Source: Fundidesulfovibrio soli (GTDB lineage: Bacteria > Desulfobacterota > Desulfovibrionia > Desulfovibrionales > Desulfovibrionaceae). Taken from it: DNA of 53,763 bases. Shown one piece after another: positions 8,925 through 18,436 of this stretch (position 1 is its first letter; every line of letters begins with the position of its first letter). The stretch lies in the NCBI RefSeq assembly GCF_022808695.1, contig NZ_JAKZKW010000026.1:1-53763 (forward strand). The letters run 5' to 3'. The notes under the pieces were generated by a model. It saw nothing but the letters and a program-made list of their open reading frames with translations, searched no databases and was not told where the DNA came from. A program made the position numbers and the translations under genes.

Positions 8925-10880
8925 TCAATAGGCCATCTTGCCCAGGCTCTTGAGGATCAGCGTGCAGCCCATGGCGAACATGCCCGTAAGGCCCATGCCG
9001 CAGGAGAAGCCCGCCAGGAGCACCGGGGCGTACTGACGCCACATCTTGCCGTATTTCTTGTGGAAGTAGTACCGGCCCAGGAAGGCTCCGATCACCTCCA
9101 GGATGAGGCCGTGGGGAATGTGCTGCCCCAGGCCGCGCACCACGCCGTACACCAGCAGCACGGGCAGCCCGAACAGGTTCAGCACGGCGTAGGTCACAAG
9201 CCCCAGGCCAAGCCCCGCCCCCAGGTAGCCGCCGTTGAGCGCCTGGAAGAACAGGGAGTTGCCCTCCAGGGTGGCGGTCTGCATGAGCAGGCTATTGAGG
9301 GCCTGCAGATGCCACAGCTCCTGGGCGTAGGGGTAGCTGGCCGAGGGGATGGGGGCCAGCTGCCAGATAAACTGCGAGAACAGCAGGCTGGCGATCATGA
9401 CCACGGGGAAGACCACGATCTCCGCCTTGATGATGCCGCGCAGGCTGGTGCCGGTGAGCTCGATCTCGCGGAAGTCCACGGTGGCCTTGCCGTAGTTGTG
9501 GATGGGTATGGGGGCGTACCAGATCTCGATGCCGTGGTAGCCGAAGAACTTGGCCCCCGCTATGAAGCTGGCCTCCCGCACCAGGGGCAGGCTCACGAAC
9601 TGGCCGGCTATGCCCTCCATGCGGGCCGTGATGTAGGAGATCACCGGGGTGTAGATGAAACCGTAGAGCACGAAGAAGATCCAGGGGAAGTCCGGCACGA
9701 GCAGGAGGCACAGGAGCACGTACGCGGCCGTGGAGGCCAGGTAGATGGCTATGGAGACCCAGAAGTTGATGTCGCCGCGCCCGGGGTGGCTCTTGAATAC
9801 GTCCCGGTAGTTTACGCCGCCGGGCCCCTTGCGGAAGCTCTTGACCACCTGCCACACGCCAATGACGCCGATGGCCAGGCCCAGACCCAGGCCGAAGCTC
9901 AGGTAGAAGTCGAAGTTGTTGGCGAACACCGTGTCCACGGTGCCCATGCCCTTGTGCCAGCGGTGCAGGATGCCGTGCTCATAAAGGATGGGGTTGGCCA
10001 CGAAGGTGATGATCTGGCCGATGAGCCCGCCGATGACGGCCCAGAACGGCAGGACCATGCCCGTGAACACCAGGCCCAGGTCCAGTTGGAGGCCTGTGGC
10101 CACGGCGGGCATCACGTCCTCGGTGTGGCGCGTCAGATCGATCCAGGGGATGGGTATCAGGCGCACCGGCTCCGTGAAGATCAGGCCCGAGAGCACCGGG
10201 AAAAGCACGTATATCCCGCCGAAGAGGATGCCGATCACCCCGCCGATGGAGAACACCCTCCACTTCCAGCCGGTCTTTCGCTCCTCGGTGGTCTCGGCCA
10301 GCGCCATGGTGCCGAGCGCACCCACCGGGGCCATGGGGAAGGGCAGCTTCTCCACGTCGGAAGTGATGCGGTACAGGGCGTAGCCAAGGCCGAAGTGGTC
10401 CACCCGCTGCACCAGCTGGGAGCCGATCAGCAGCAGGACCGGCATGAGCCAGTCCTTGTGGAAGAACGTTCGGGCGGAGAGCGAATCCGAGCCGAGGCCC
10501 GGCGCCACCCAGGACGGGATGAACTCGGTCAGCCCCAGCATCTTGGCCGCGTCGGACTGCACCAGGTATTGACTCCAGAGCAGTCCCTGGAAAGGCGAGT
10601 GCATGGCCGCGCCGGCCATGTAGTACAGCAGGAAGACCTCCTGCTGCTTGAGGTCGGAGTAGGCGCGCTTGGCCACCTCGGCGAAAAGGATGATCGTCAC
10701 CCAGCGCGCGGCCGGGCCGATGCCCGCCCCGATCACGAGGTTCAGGTACATGGACCCCGGCATCATGAGGAAGCCGATGAAGATGGCGCCCGCGATGGTC
10801 TTCCAGTTGAACCCCTCCTCGAAGTGACTGGGGGTTTCCAGAAGATCGCGGTATTCTTTCAGTTCTTTGTCGTCATACAT
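8925..10880 (-). CDS. OPT-like polytopic membrane protein paired with DUF6785
   Basis: A 651-residue inner-membrane protein with roughly 14 hydrophobic segments and few charged residues. Segments such as MPGSMYLNLVIGAGIGPAARW near the N-terminus and YYFHKKYGKMWRQYAP near the C-terminus recall the oligopeptide transporter (OPT/YSL) superfamily, and homologous-looking proteins are found beside DUF6785 proteins. The transported substrate is not known. It starts 12 nt after the DUF6785 gene stop, so the two are co-translated partners. It is the last gene of the ABC/FtsX run. No signal peptide, ATPase motif or soluble catalytic domain is seen. Confidence is high for a polytopic transporter-like protein, moderate for the OPT relationship. 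Confidence 0.65.
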   Translation of the reverse strand: MYDDKELKEYRDLLETPSHFEEGFNWKTIAGAIFIGFLMMPGSMYLNLVIGAGIGPAARWVTIILFAEVAKRAYSDLKQQEVFLLYYMAGAAMHSPFQGLLWSQYLVQSDAAKMLGLTEFIPSWVAPGLGSDSLSARTFFHKDWLMPVLLLIGSQLVQRVDHFGLGYALYRITSDVEKLPFPMAPVGALGTMALAETTEERKTGWKWRVFSIGGVIGILFGGIYVLFPVLSGLIFTEPVRLIPIPWIDLTRHTEDVMPAVATGLQLDLGLVFTGMVLPFWAVIGGLIGQIITFVANPILYEHGILHRWHKGMGTVDTVFANNFDFYLSFGLGLGLAIGVIGVWQVVKSFRKGPGGVNYRDVFKSHPGRGDINFWVSIAIYLASTAAYVLLCLLLVPDFPWIFFVLYGFIYTPVISYITARMEGIAGQFVSLPLVREASFIAGAKFFGYHGIEIWYAPIPIHNYGKATVDFREIELTGTSLRGIIKAEIVVFPVVMIASLLFSQFIWQLAPIPSASYPYAQELWHLQALNSLLMQTATLEGNSLFFQALNGGYLGAGLGLGLVTYAVLNLFGLPVLLVYGVVRGLGQHIPHGLILEVIGAFLGRYYFHKKYGKMWRQYAPVLLAGFSCGMGLTGMFAMGCTLILKSLGKMAY

Positions 10881-10892
10881 TGCCTGACCCCG

Positions 10893-12872
10893 TCATGACG
10901 GCAGCACCTGGTAGCTCTGCCCCATCCACAGTCCCACCCCTGCGAACACGCCGCCCATGAGGAAGTCGCCCAGGATGAGGCCGATGAAGAACATGCGCAC
11001 CCGATTGAAAAGCTCCACCCCGCCGTAGCGCAGCGTCACCTGGTTGCACAGCCAGCCCAGGAAAAAGCTGAACCATAGTATGCGCATGGAGGAGCTGTAC
11101 ATGGTCAGGTAGCCCACCGGGTGCAGCGGCCACCAGTAGAAGCGCTGGAAGCAGAGCACCAGGCCCAGCATAACGGCCGCGCCCACGGCGGCGAAGGCCA
11201 GAATCCAGTTGTTGCGGCCAGCGGGGGCCTCCAGGAGTTTCTGCACGTCCTCGTAGACGCGCAGCACGGAGGCGGTCTCCCACTCAACCTGCATGTCGCG
11301 CATGCCCACCTTGTGGCAAAGCACCAGCATGGCAACGAACGCGGCCACTATGCCGACGCCGAGAACGACGCAGATGCCCAGGAAGTAGAGCCGCTTGCGC
11401 GTGATGTTCTCTCCCACCTTGGAGGCGTGCACCAGCGAGGGCATCAGGGATTCGCGCAGGTCAAGGAACTGGACCTTCTGGATCACCGCGGCCATGAGCA
11501 GGCTCGCCCCTCCCAAGAATCCTGAGCCGAACACGGCCAGAAGGCCGTCCAGTGGCGCGGCGGTGAGGGTGAAATAGGCCAGGCCGCCCTGGCAGATGAC
11601 CCGGGTGGCCACCACGAGCACCACCAGGAAGATGCCCAGCAGGATCACCGTTTGGGCCAGGGGCATGCCGAACCAGGCGCACCAGGCAGTAAGCCCCGCC
11701 CCGCCCAGGGCGAAGCCCCAGAAGGAGGTCCGGGCCGAAATCCATTCGGACTCCTTGGGCTGGCTGGAGCCCCTGCCGAAGGCGTCGCGCAGCACCTCCA
11801 GCAGGTGGTGCCTGGCCAGCCAGACGATGAACAGGAAGAACACCCCGTAGGCCCCGATCATCTGGGTCTCCTCGGGCAGGGTCAGCGTGGGCCCGAAGGT
11901 GACGCCCAGCGCGGACTGGGGCACCTGCAGCCCCACCATGGAGAGGGCGCCGGTGAGCAGCCCGCCCATGATGAAGAACATCCAGAAACTCAGCGATATC
12001 TGGCGCGAAGTCAGGAAGGCGAAGCCGATGTAGGCCGGGATGAAATAGAGTTTGAGCTTGGCGAACCCGGAGAACAGGCCCGTCTTGGCGAAGTACGGCC
12101 CGGCCAGCAGCACCGTGGGCACCTGCGGCACGGTGGGCAGGTAGAGGGAGAGCCCGTTGAGGGTGTGCAATAGCACAGGGATGGCCACGCCAAGCAGCAG
12201 GAAGCGGTCCGAGAAGAAGCGCCCCACCCTGCCCTCCTGGAAGGATTCCTCCATGAGGTAGGGCAGGCGCAGCAGCGGAAAGTTCATGCGCTCGTTGACT
12301 ATCCACTGGCGGCTGAAGATGTTCACCGTGCAGACCATCACCAGCACGCACAGGGCGATGAAGCTGCCCCAGGCCGCCAGGGGCGCGGTCCAGGCCTTCC
12401 AGGGCACGGCTTCGAGCACCTGAAGCCAGCCAAGCCCCCTGCCCCCGGGCAGGCCGTTGTACAGCAGTTCCACGGCGGCGGTGTCGCCCACTGCCCAGGC
12501 CTGGGGCATGAGCGGGGCGAGGGTTTCAGCCCAACGGTTGCCCGGGCTGGCGAAATGCTCCAGTGCGGTGATGTTGATCAGGAACGTGCGCATGAGCCCG
12601 GTGTAGGCAACGCCGGAGACCACCACGCAGAGCATCCAGGCGGTAAGCAGCTCCGCCCCGGTGAACAGGGGCTTGCTGCGGGTCAGGCGCGCCAGCGAGG
12701 CCACGAACACGGTCATGCACACCAGCAGGACGAAGGGGGCCAGCGGGAAGTGGCCGCCGCCCAGGGGCGTGGCCGCCAAGTACATGTTGTTGTAAGGTGT
12801 GGCCAGGCACAACAGGACCCCGGACAAAAGGCCCGCGGCCACGGCGCGCAAACGGATGCTGCTTGATTTCAT
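10893..12872 (-). CDS. DUF6785/DUF6784 family polytopic membrane protein
   Basis: A 659-residue protein of about 14-15 membrane segments. The N-terminus (ATPYNNMYLAATPLGGGHFPL) and the ELLTAWMLCVVVSGVAYTGL segment match my memory of the DUF6785 family. The C-terminal 110 residues, from about 545 (YWWPLHPVGY, WFSFFLGWL, LRYGGVELFNRVR, FFIGLILGDF), match DUF6784. No function is established for either domain. The start is 6 nt after the preceding permease fusion and the end is 12 nt before the OPT-like gene, so all three are probably translated from one message. Conserved HFPLAP and WWPLHP motifs near the membrane face would be good places to look for a substrate path. The domain names come from memory and are unverified here. 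Confidence 0.75.
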   Translation of the reverse strand: MKSSSIRLRAVAAGLLSGVLLCLATPYNNMYLAATPLGGGHFPLAPFVLLVCMTVFVASLARLTRSKPLFTGAELLTAWMLCVVVSGVAYTGLMRTFLINITALEHFASPGNRWAETLAPLMPQAWAVGDTAAVELLYNGLPGGRGLGWLQVLEAVPWKAWTAPLAAWGSFIALCVLVMVCTVNIFSRQWIVNERMNFPLLRLPYLMEESFQEGRVGRFFSDRFLLLGVAIPVLLHTLNGLSLYLPTVPQVPTVLLAGPYFAKTGLFSGFAKLKLYFIPAYIGFAFLTSRQISLSFWMFFIMGGLLTGALSMVGLQVPQSALGVTFGPTLTLPEETQMIGAYGVFFLFIVWLARHHLLEVLRDAFGRGSSQPKESEWISARTSFWGFALGGAGLTAWCAWFGMPLAQTVILLGIFLVVLVVATRVICQGGLAYFTLTAAPLDGLLAVFGSGFLGGASLLMAAVIQKVQFLDLRESLMPSLVHASKVGENITRKRLYFLGICVVLGVGIVAAFVAMLVLCHKVGMRDMQVEWETASVLRVYEDVQKLLEAPAGRNNWILAFAAVGAAVMLGLVLCFQRFYWWPLHPVGYLTMYSSSMRILWFSFFLGWLCNQVTLRYGGVELFNRVRMFFIGLILGDFLMGGVFAGVGLWMGQSYQVLPS

Positions 12873-12878
12873 GTCCGG

Positions 12879-15800
12879 CTATTCCCGTGTGTCCGGTGGG
12901 TTCTTGGTGCTCGTGTCCACGCTGGCCCCGTAGGAGTCGCGCCGTTCCTGGTCCAGGGAGCGCCAGACGAGCATCTGCTTGCGCAGGTCGTCCAGGAAGC
13001 CCTTGTTGAGCCGTTTCCACATACCGGCCTCACCCGCCTCGCGGGTGAGCGTCACCTCGATCTCCAGATAGCCCGGATGCCACATGGCGGGCGTGAAGGA
13101 GATCATCACCCGCTGGTTGATGCCGAAATCGAACGGCGCGAGCCAGACACGGGCCTGGATGCGCAGGCAGGACTCCAGGGTGCAGAACTCGCCGTGGACT
13201 TCCTTGGGGTGCGGCCCCTTGTCCGGTTCGTTCCAGGGGCAGACGAAGTCCTGCGTGACCTCGCCCGTGGAGAACAGCCCGTGGGACACGTCCTGGTGGG
13301 CCTTGTAGTATTCCAGCAGGAAGCCGCCCGCGCAGTCCTGCTCTCGAATGTGCATCAGGAATGGCAGCACGGCCTGGATGGTGTTGCCCTTGGGCTCTGG
13401 CAGCGTCCAGGAGCGGTTCACGTCCGGTATGGCGATGTTGGCCGCCACCCGCGAGGGGTAGACCACCGAGAGCAGCACCACCAGGATCACAAGGCCCAGC
13501 GCGGCCACGCCCGAGAGCGAGCTGTAGTTGGCGGTCATGCCCTTCCAGAGGAACGTGCCGGAAAGGAACTCCGCCGCCACCTGGGCCAGCAGGTAGCCCA
13601 TCACCGAGGAGAGCACCGCGAAGGCCAGCGCCTCGGCGATGAACAGGAAGGAGACATGCGTGGGGGCCAGGCCCACGGCGGTGTACACGGCGATCTCGCG
13701 TTTGCGCTCGAACACGGCCCCGATCATGGTGTTGAGCACGATGAGCATGGCGATGGCCAGGGGGATGACGATGTTGGGCACGCCCGCGTAGTTGATCGTG
13801 TCGGAGGACTGGAAAACGAAGGTGCCGGCCGGGAGCCCGGCGTAGATGGTCAGACCGAAGCGGTCGGCCAGGGTTCCGGCCAGATCGCTCGCCGCGCCGT
13901 CCTGCAGGGCCAGGCTCTTGAGCTGCCCGCCCATGCCCATGGCCGTCTCGTAGGGCAGGATGACCAACTGCTCTCCGGGCACATGCTGGTAGCGACCCTG
14001 GTAGGTCACGATGTCCTCGCCGGAGTCGATGGCGTCCTTCTCGCTCTCCGTGACCTCCACGGCGGTCTCGCTGGGGTAGACCACAGGGGTCAGGGGCTCG
14101 CCGTCCAGGTCGGTTATGCGCTCAAGCTCCTTGCCGGAGAATATGCCCGCCACCTCGAAGGGCCTGCCCCACAGCGTCACCACGGAGCCGGGGGCCGCGC
14201 CGATGCGCGCCGCCAGGCCGTCCGGCAGCAGCACCGCCTCGCGCTCGTTCTCCTTGAACCAGCGGCCTTCGGTGAGGATGCGGTCCATCTTGGAAACCGC
14301 GGGCTCCGCGTAGGAGAGGCCCAGCACGCCCTGAACGGTTTCGTGCCGCTTGGGGCCGCTGACCTGGGTGACGAAGGCGCTGACCCTGTCGCGCGATTCG
14401 ATCACCGCGCGCGGGGCCGCCCTGCCCTGCCCCGCCTGGTCCGAGAGCACGTTCTCGGCCTCCACGGGGATGGACTTCCAGCCCAGGTTCTTGAGCATCA
14501 CGCCCTGGTAGCTGCTCGAATCGGAGAAACGCACCGCGTGGTCCGTGCGGGCGCTGCGCACGGAGGTGAAGCTCATCACCGTGAAGGTGAGGATCACCAG
14601 TGTGGCGCAGGTCAGCGAGGTGCGGATCTTGCGGCGGCGCAGGTTGGTGACGCCGATGGCGAAAGAGGCCGCGAAGGCCTTGAGCTTGCCTATCTCAGAG
14701 GCTTTGACGTGCTTGGAGCGCCGCTGCAGCTCCTCCATCTCCTGCTCGAAGCGCATCACGATGATGAACCCCACAAGCAAGGCCAGCCCGATGATGAAGA
14801 AGGCCATTATGACGACCATGGGGCTGTAGGTCAGCTTGAAGGCCGGGTGCACGTTGTAGATAACGGCGATGACCGTGGTCAGGATGCCCAGGAAGCCCAG
14901 GAGGCGCTTGTGGATGTCCGTGAAGGCGAAGACCAGGCGCTCCATGCAGTAGGCGAAGGGAATGAACAGCGCGATGTAGAACAGCACGCCGATGAGCACG
15001 TCCTTCTGGGTCTTCTCCACGTCGTTGTAGACGCGGGTGGCGTAGGCCCAGGAGGAACGGGCCTGGGTCATGGCCTCGTCGTAGCGTTTGGCGGCGCGCA
15101 GCGATTCGGCCTTGTCCAACTCGCCGCGACCCTTGCTCCGCATCTCGCGGATGCGCTCGTTGAAGATGCCGTGGGTCTCCAGGTTGGCGATGCGTGGCTC
15201 CAGCAGGTTCCACATGTCGCGCGCGGCCCTCAGCTCCGTCCAGGAGAGGAGGGGCCAGTTGTCCACGGTATAGCCAGAGCCGGTGGGATTCTCCGGCGTG
15301 GAGTCCAGCAGGAGCATCTTCCTGGCAAGCACCGAGTCGGAGAGAATGAGCTTGTAGCGGCTGCCCGGCTCCATGAACAGGCTGAAGCATGTGGAGCTGA
15401 GCGTATCCAGCCGAGAGAACCAGTAGTGCATGGGTTCGGCCTCGCGGCGGGCGTCCAGCAGCTCCACCTTGGTGAAGTAGCGGAAGGTGCGCGGGTCGAA
15501 GGCGGAAAAGCCCGTGCTCTGGCGGCAGGCGAACATGGTCAGGTCGGTCTCGTTCACCAGGCGGCGCAGGCGCACGCGGTAGTTGTCCTTGACGGTCTGC
15601 TTCTTGTCGATGGCCCACTCGGCCTCGCCCGTCTCCTGCGAGAAGCGGAAGCCCTCCACCACTGCCTTGTCCAGCACGTGCTTGCCGTCGGCCAGCCCGG
15701 CCACCCTGAAGGAGCCGTCGGCCCCGGCGGCGGCCATGAAGCGGGATTCGCCCTGGAAGACCAGGAACACGGCCCCGGGCGCGGGCCTGTCCGGGAAGAG

Positions 15801-17693
15801 CTCGCCCTGGCGGATGAAGCGGGCGCGGCCGTTGATCGTGGCGAAGCCGTTGCGCGGCATGGTTGAGGGCGGCTCCCAGCCGCCGTTGGCCAGAGCCCCG
15901 GCCAGGCCGGCCACCATCTCGCACTGGCGGAGCAGGTTATCGCGGTCCACGGCGGCCGGCACGTCGTGCGGGGTGCCCCAGAGGAACCTGCCGTCGTTGA
16001 CAGTGGCCAGGGTCAGCCCCAGCAGCCCGGCCATGGCGCTCACCTCGCCGCCGAGCTGGGGCGCGTCCACGAAATAGCTGCGCCAGGGGCGCACGCGGTC
16101 GGCGCGCAGGCCGTTGACGAAGCGCAGGTCGCTCTTGGGATAGCCGAGCTTCGCGGCCGCATCCGTGAGAAAGCCGGAGAGGCCCGAATAGGACTGCACC
16201 CGGTTGATCTCGGGCTTGAGGGCGTAGAGCCAGCCGTCGTTCACGGCCCCGATGCCGTCGCCGTGGCTGGAGATGTGCAGCGACACGGCGGAAACGATCT
16301 CGCCGTCGCCCAGCATCTGGCGCAGTGTCCGGCTGGACTCCACCTCGGCCAGCTGCCGGGCGGCGTCGGCCTGGATGTCCTTGTAGCGCTCGCGCACCGT
16401 GGGCAGCAGCCCCTCGAGCAGGGCCGACTCCTCGGCGTTCAGGCCGGTGAACCCCCCGCGCCAGCTGAGGGTTCGCAGCTTCTGGCGGCGGTCGGAATAT
16501 TCGGCCACCTCCTGCTGCGTCTCGGCGCGGCCCTCCAGGCGCAGGCGCATGAGCCGCGTGGAGACGCGGTCCACCTCGTCCTTGAGGGCCACTTCAAGGC
16601 CCGGGGCCAGCAGGGGGTCGCCAAGGGGAGCGCCGCCCTTTTCCAGCAGGGCCAGCACCTGGGCGGCGTTGTCCTGCTTCTCGGCCAGCTCCTTGCGCTG
16701 GGTGCGCAGCTCCTTGCCCTTGACCTTGAAGGCCGCCAGGAACTCGCGCCACCCCGCCAGGGACTGGGCGTGCCCGGAGGTCGCCACCAGCAGCACGCCG
16801 CGCTTGGGCTTGTTCTGGGCGAAGCCGCGCGCCAGATGGGCCAGCGCGGTCAGGGAACCGGCTTCGTCAGCGCCCGGTGCGCGGCCGGACACGTAGGCGC
16901 GGGTGTCGTAGAATGCCTCGAAGGCCACCACCTGCCGGGCCAGGGCCGGGTCGGAGCCTTCAATGTAGAGGTAGATGTTGTCGTGCAGGGCCTGGCGCCA
17001 CATGGACTTGCAGGAGAGCGTGGCTGTCTGGCCCAGGGTTCCGGCCAGTTCGCGCTCAGCCTGTCCGCCTTCGATCCAGTAGCGTGGGAACTGGACGGGG
17101 GTGAGTTCGGTCTTGTCCCGGTAGAACACCTTGGAGGCGGGCTTGCCGTCCTCCATGGGCCTGTCCACGTAGACGACGGCGCGCGCGCCGAGCAGGGCCG
17201 CGTTGGTCCAGTTCTTACCGGAATCCAGGCGCATGAGCACGATGGCCCCGGCCACGTCCTTGCCGTTGAAGTCAGCCAGTTCGCCCGCCCCGCCGTCGAT
17301 GAGCGGGCCGGTGATGTCCTGGGCGGCCTCCGTGGAGAGGGCGTTCAGATCAGTGGGCTGGACGCTCACGCTGCGCCCGGCCACCCGCAGCACGGCCGGG
17401 CCGTTCTCCTTGACGGGCATCTGGAAGGATTGCCGCCCCGCCTTGCCAGCGCCAAGGCCCTCGAACCAGGCCTGGATCACGTCGGCGGCTTTGGCGGCCC
17501 CCGGGGTGCCGCTGCTCCTGTCGCCCAGGGAGGCCAGCGCGGCCACGGGGTCGGCGTCGAACGCCGCCAGCAGCCCCGCATCCACCCGATGGGCGTCCGC
17601 CTGGGGGGCGGCCTGCTTCTTTGCCCAGCAGGGAACCGCGGCCAACGCCAGCGCGGCCAGGAAAAGCAGGACTGTCGCTGCCGTCCGCCGCAT
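12879..17693 (-). CDS. Fusion of degenerate M28-peptidase-like ectodomain with FtsX permease
   Basis: A 1604-residue inner-membrane protein. Residues 1-24 are a signal peptide. About 85-330 is the first half of an M28-like fold with a PA-like insert. About 330-480 is a charged helical insert, and about 480-640 is the second half (ends near VNDGRFLWGTPHDVP). A CarboxypepD-like beta domain (about 660-730) and more ectodomain precede three membrane segments at about 890-985. Residues about 1001-1416 are an FtsX/MacB permease with its periplasmic loop, and 1418-1604 are cytosolic. Where M28 enzymes have AHxD, this protein has A-F-Y-D (residues 260-263), and the catalytic GEE is G-H-A (307-309), so it should not cleave peptides. 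It directly follows the ATPase gene with no gap. Confidence 0.7.
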   Translation of the reverse strand: MRRTAATVLLFLAALALAAVPCWAKKQAAPQADAHRVDAGLLAAFDADPVAALASLGDRSSGTPGAAKAADVIQAWFEGLGAGKAGRQSFQMPVKENGPAVLRVAGRSVSVQPTDLNALSTEAAQDITGPLIDGGAGELADFNGKDVAGAIVLMRLDSGKNWTNAALLGARAVVYVDRPMEDGKPASKVFYRDKTELTPVQFPRYWIEGGQAERELAGTLGQTATLSCKSMWRQALHDNIYLYIEGSDPALARQVVAFEAFYDTRAYVSGRAPGADEAGSLTALAHLARGFAQNKPKRGVLLVATSGHAQSLAGWREFLAAFKVKGKELRTQRKELAEKQDNAAQVLALLEKGGAPLGDPLLAPGLEVALKDEVDRVSTRLMRLRLEGRAETQQEVAEYSDRRQKLRTLSWRGGFTGLNAEESALLEGLLPTVRERYKDIQADAARQLAEVESSRTLRQMLGDGEIVSAVSLHISSHGDGIGAVNDGWLYALKPEINRVQSYSGLSGFLTDAAAKLGYPKSDLRFVNGLRADRVRPWRSYFVDAPQLGGEVSAMAGLLGLTLATVNDGRFLWGTPHDVPAAVDRDNLLRQCEMVAGLAGALANGGWEPPSTMPRNGFATINGRARFIRQGELFPDRPAPGAVFLVFQGESRFMAAAGADGSFRVAGLADGKHVLDKAVVEGFRFSQETGEAEWAIDKKQTVKDNYRVRLRRLVNETDLTMFACRQSTGFSAFDPRTFRYFTKVELLDARREAEPMHYWFSRLDTLSSTCFSLFMEPGSRYKLILSDSVLARKMLLLDSTPENPTGSGYTVDNWPLLSWTELRAARDMWNLLEPRIANLETHGIFNERIREMRSKGRGELDKAESLRAAKRYDEAMTQARSSWAYATRVYNDVEKTQKDVLIGVLFYIALFIPFAYCMERLVFAFTDIHKRLLGFLGILTTVIAVIYNVHPAFKLTYSPMVVIMAFFIIGLALLVGFIIVMRFEQEMEELQRRSKHVKASEIGKLKAFAASFAIGVTNLRRRKIRTSLTCATLVILTFTVMSFTSVRSARTDHAVRFSDSSSYQGVMLKNLGWKSIPVEAENVLSDQAGQGRAAPRAVIESRDRVSAFVTQVSGPKRHETVQGVLGLSYAEPAVSKMDRILTEGRWFKENEREAVLLPDGLAARIGAAPGSVVTLWGRPFEVAGIFSGKELERITDLDGEPLTPVVYPSETAVEVTESEKDAIDSGEDIVTYQGRYQHVPGEQLVILPYETAMGMGGQLKSLALQDGAASDLAGTLADRFGLTIYAGLPAGTFVFQSSDTINYAGVPNIVIPLAIAMLIVLNTMIGAVFERKREIAVYTAVGLAPTHVSFLFIAEALAFAVLSSVMGYLLAQVAAEFLSGTFLWKGMTANYSSLSGVAALGLVILVVLLSVVYPSRVAANIAIPDVNRSWTLPEPKGNTIQAVLPFLMHIREQDCAGGFLLEYYKAHQDVSHGLFSTGEVTQDFVCPWNEPDKGPHPKEVHGEFCTLESCLRIQARVWLAPFDFGINQRVMISFTPAMWHPGYLEIEVTLTREAGEAGMWKRLNKGFLDDLRKQMLVWRSLDQERRDSYGASVDTSTKNPPDTRE

Positions 17694-18434
17694 CTAGTAT
17701 TCCTTGGCCCCGATGCCGCCCAGGGTGATCTTGAGCTGGTCGCGCTCCTCGATCTTGTCGATCCGGCCGTCGCGGATCCAGACCACCCGGTCGGAGACGT
17801 TGAGCATCTTGTAGTCGTGGGTGGCGGAGATGATGGTCACGCCGCGCTCGCTGGACAGGCTCTTGAGCAGGGCGATGATCTCCTCGCCGGTGGAGAGGTC
17901 CAGGTTGCCGGTGGGTTCGTCGGCAAGGAGGATGGCCGGGTCGTTGGCAAGGGAACGGGCGATTGCCACGCGCTGCTGCTGGCCGCCGGAAAGCTCCATG
18001 GGCTTGTGGGCGTGGCGCTCGCGCAGGCCGACCAGGCCGAGCAGCGTGAGCCCCTTCTCGGCGGCCTCGTCGTCGGGCACGCCCGCGAAGGTCATGGGCA
18101 GGGTCACGTTCTCCAGGGCGGTCATGACCTGGATGAGGTTGAAGGTCTGGAAGATGTAGCCGATCTTGCGGTTGCGCAACCAGGCCAGCTCGTAGGCGTC
18201 CAACTGGGCGATGTCCACCTCGTCGATGAACACCTTGCCGGAGGTGGGCTTGTCCAGCCCGCCGATCATGTTGAACAGCGTGGACTTGCCGGAACCGGAC
18301 GGCCCCATGATGGAGAGGTACTCGCCTGAATGGATGCCCAGGTCCACGCCCTTGAGGGCCTGCACGGTGATCCTGCCCAGGTCGAAAGTTTTGGTGACGC
18401 CTGAGACACGCACGATGTTGTTCATCTGGGACAT
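17694..18434 (-). CDS. MacB/LolD-type ABC transporter ATP-binding protein
   Basis: A 246-residue nucleotide-binding subunit of an FtsX-type (type VII) ABC system. It has Walker A GPSGSGKST (about 45-53), Q-loop YIFQTFNLI, signature LSGGQQQRVAIARSLA, Walker B ILLADEPTGNLD and the H-loop ISATHD. The extended N-terminus and the GNLD after Walker B are typical of the LolD/MacB/FtsE branch, which works as a mechanotransmission engine rather than a classical importer. The start ATG at 18434 has GAGGA 6 nt upstream and lies 2 nt past the stop of the short FtsX permease; its stop abuts the start of the fused permease. It presumably drives both permeases as a heterodimer. Confidence 0.92.
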   Translation of the reverse strand: MSQMNNIVRVSGVTKTFDLGRITVQALKGVDLGIHSGEYLSIMGPSGSGKSTLFNMIGGLDKPTSGKVFIDEVDIAQLDAYELAWLRNRKIGYIFQTFNLIQVMTALENVTLPMTFAGVPDDEAAEKGLTLLGLVGLRERHAHKPMELSGGQQQRVAIARSLANDPAILLADEPTGNLDLSTGEEIIALLKSLSSERGVTIISATHDYKMLNVSDRVVWIRDGRIDKIEERDQLKITLGGIGAKEY

Positions 18435-18436
18435 GA

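Noticed and set aside
13077-18329. Long plus-strand open frames opposite the FtsX fusion and ATPase genes
   Set aside because: Antisense frames open by composition; the minus-strand genes carry clear membrane and ATPase motifs.
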